Positions 5,906 to 6,029 of a stretch of DNA of 6,029 nucleotides are shown here, piece by piece; the stretch's first letter is position 1; every line of letters starts with the position of its first letter. The position numbers and the translations under genes were made by a program. Under the pieces are notes generated by a model. It was not told the origin of the DNA. It did no database searches and worked only from the letters and a program-made list of their open reading frames with translations. The DNA is from an uncultured Variovorax sp. (GTDB taxonomy: Bacteria; Pseudomonadota; Gammaproteobacteria; Burkholderiales; Burkholderiaceae_C). The stretch covers positions 1-6,029 of the forward strand of contig CAIQMJ010000953.1 in the NCBI GenBank assembly GCA_903872875.1. Direction: 5' to 3'.

Positions 5906-6029
5906 GACGCGCGTGTTGCGCGCTCATCCTCGCTGTCGGTGAGGTCGCCCGGCGTGACGACGAAGTCGATGGTCGCGTCCGCGGCGGCCGCCTTGACGAA
6001 GGCGGCCGCGCGCGATTGTCGGCTCGGGA
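5902..6029 (-). CDS. Unidentified coding-like fragment replacing the helicase N-terminus (5'-partial)
   Basis: Read on the minus strand from the window edge, this frame is open for 41 codons to a TGA at 5902-5904. It contains FVKAAAADATIDFVV and then TPGDLTDSEDE. Third positions are almost all G or C up to about 5929, as in true genes nearby, and the other two frames on that strand give Arg/Pro/Ser-rich text typical of shadows. It is not a DinG N-terminus. The GDLTD box after a hydrophobic strand faintly recalls motif II of calcineurin-like metallophosphoesterases (DfvvxxGDLxD), but this is too short to assign. The last ~11 codons overlap sequence that is plainly helicase in another frame, so the frame is probably a foreign gene piece cut at the junction, not a natural C-terminus. 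Confidence 0.3.
   Translation of the reverse strand, partial: PSRQSRAAAFVKAAAADATIDFVVTPGDLTDSEDERATRAS
5909..5923. repeat. GC inverted repeat at the helicase breakpoint
   Basis: GCGCG (5909-5913) and CGCGC (5919-5923) are perfect complements around TGTTG. The repeat ends exactly where helicase-like coding stops, one base before the in-frame TGA. The stem is short and could be chance in this base composition, but its coincidence with the junction is notable. Confidence 0.4.

Noticed and set aside
1998..5927. A 1309-codon open frame on the minus strand in frame with the LysR gene, starting at an ATG preceded by GAGG near 5927
   Set aside because: Upstream of 2975 it is out of frame with the helicase and antisense to the SDR gene. 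Its text is Arg/Ala/Gly/Pro-rich, typical of a GC-rich shadow frame. Only the LysR part is real; it is not a fusion protein.
5902..5930. A simple frameshift in the helicase gene at the TGA
   Set aside because: All three minus-strand frames upstream were read. None contains a Walker A motif or DinG-like N-terminal sequence within the remaining 100 bp, so restoring the frame would not restore the protein.
1..6029. CRISPR array, tRNA, insertion sequence or defence island
   Set aside because: No regularly spaced repeats, cloverleaf sequences, transposase motifs or terminal repeats were seen; the gene content is housekeeping, regulatory and metabolic.

Overview
The window is very GC-rich, with strong G/C at third codon positions, and looks like an ordinary chromosomal segment of a betaproteobacterium. 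The closest match in style is a Burkholderiales/Comamonadaceae genome such as Variovorax or a relative. This rests on the wording of the MetH, CxxCG glycine-zipper and DinG-type proteins; no search was run.

Layout from left to right. (1) The 3' part of metH, cobalamin-dependent methionine synthase, carries the whole AdoMet-binding reactivation domain and ends at 1102 (+). (2) A 113-bp gap with a possible promoter leads to a 247-aa membrane-anchored glycine-zipper protein, 1216-1959 (+). (3) A compact hairpin with a UNCG-type loop sits in the 38-bp convergent gap before a LysR-family regulator, 1998-2975 (-). (4) A 120-bp divergent intergenic region with a small dyad separates the regulator from a short-chain dehydrogenase/reductase, 3096-3959 (+). 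(5) A 14-bp convergent gap precedes a DinG/XPD-like iron-sulfur helicase running in from the right, 3974 to about 5923 (-). (6) The last ~105 bp do not encode the expected N-terminus of that helicase. They carry a different coding-like reading frame of unknown identity.

Functionally, the LysR and SDR genes form the usual divergent regulator-target pair, and the regulator probably controls the reductase and itself. MetH, the glycine-zipper protein and the helicase show no evident functional link to this pair or to each other.

The one real anomaly is at the right end. The helicase loses its Walker A segment, with an in-frame stop at 5924-5926, and the sequence changes identity at a small GC inverted repeat. 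This may be a genuine rearrangement that inactivates the gene or an assembly/amplification chimera near a contig end; the sequence alone cannot decide. I see no novel defence, mobile or CRISPR-like system. There are no tRNA or rRNA genes, insertion sequences or arrays.
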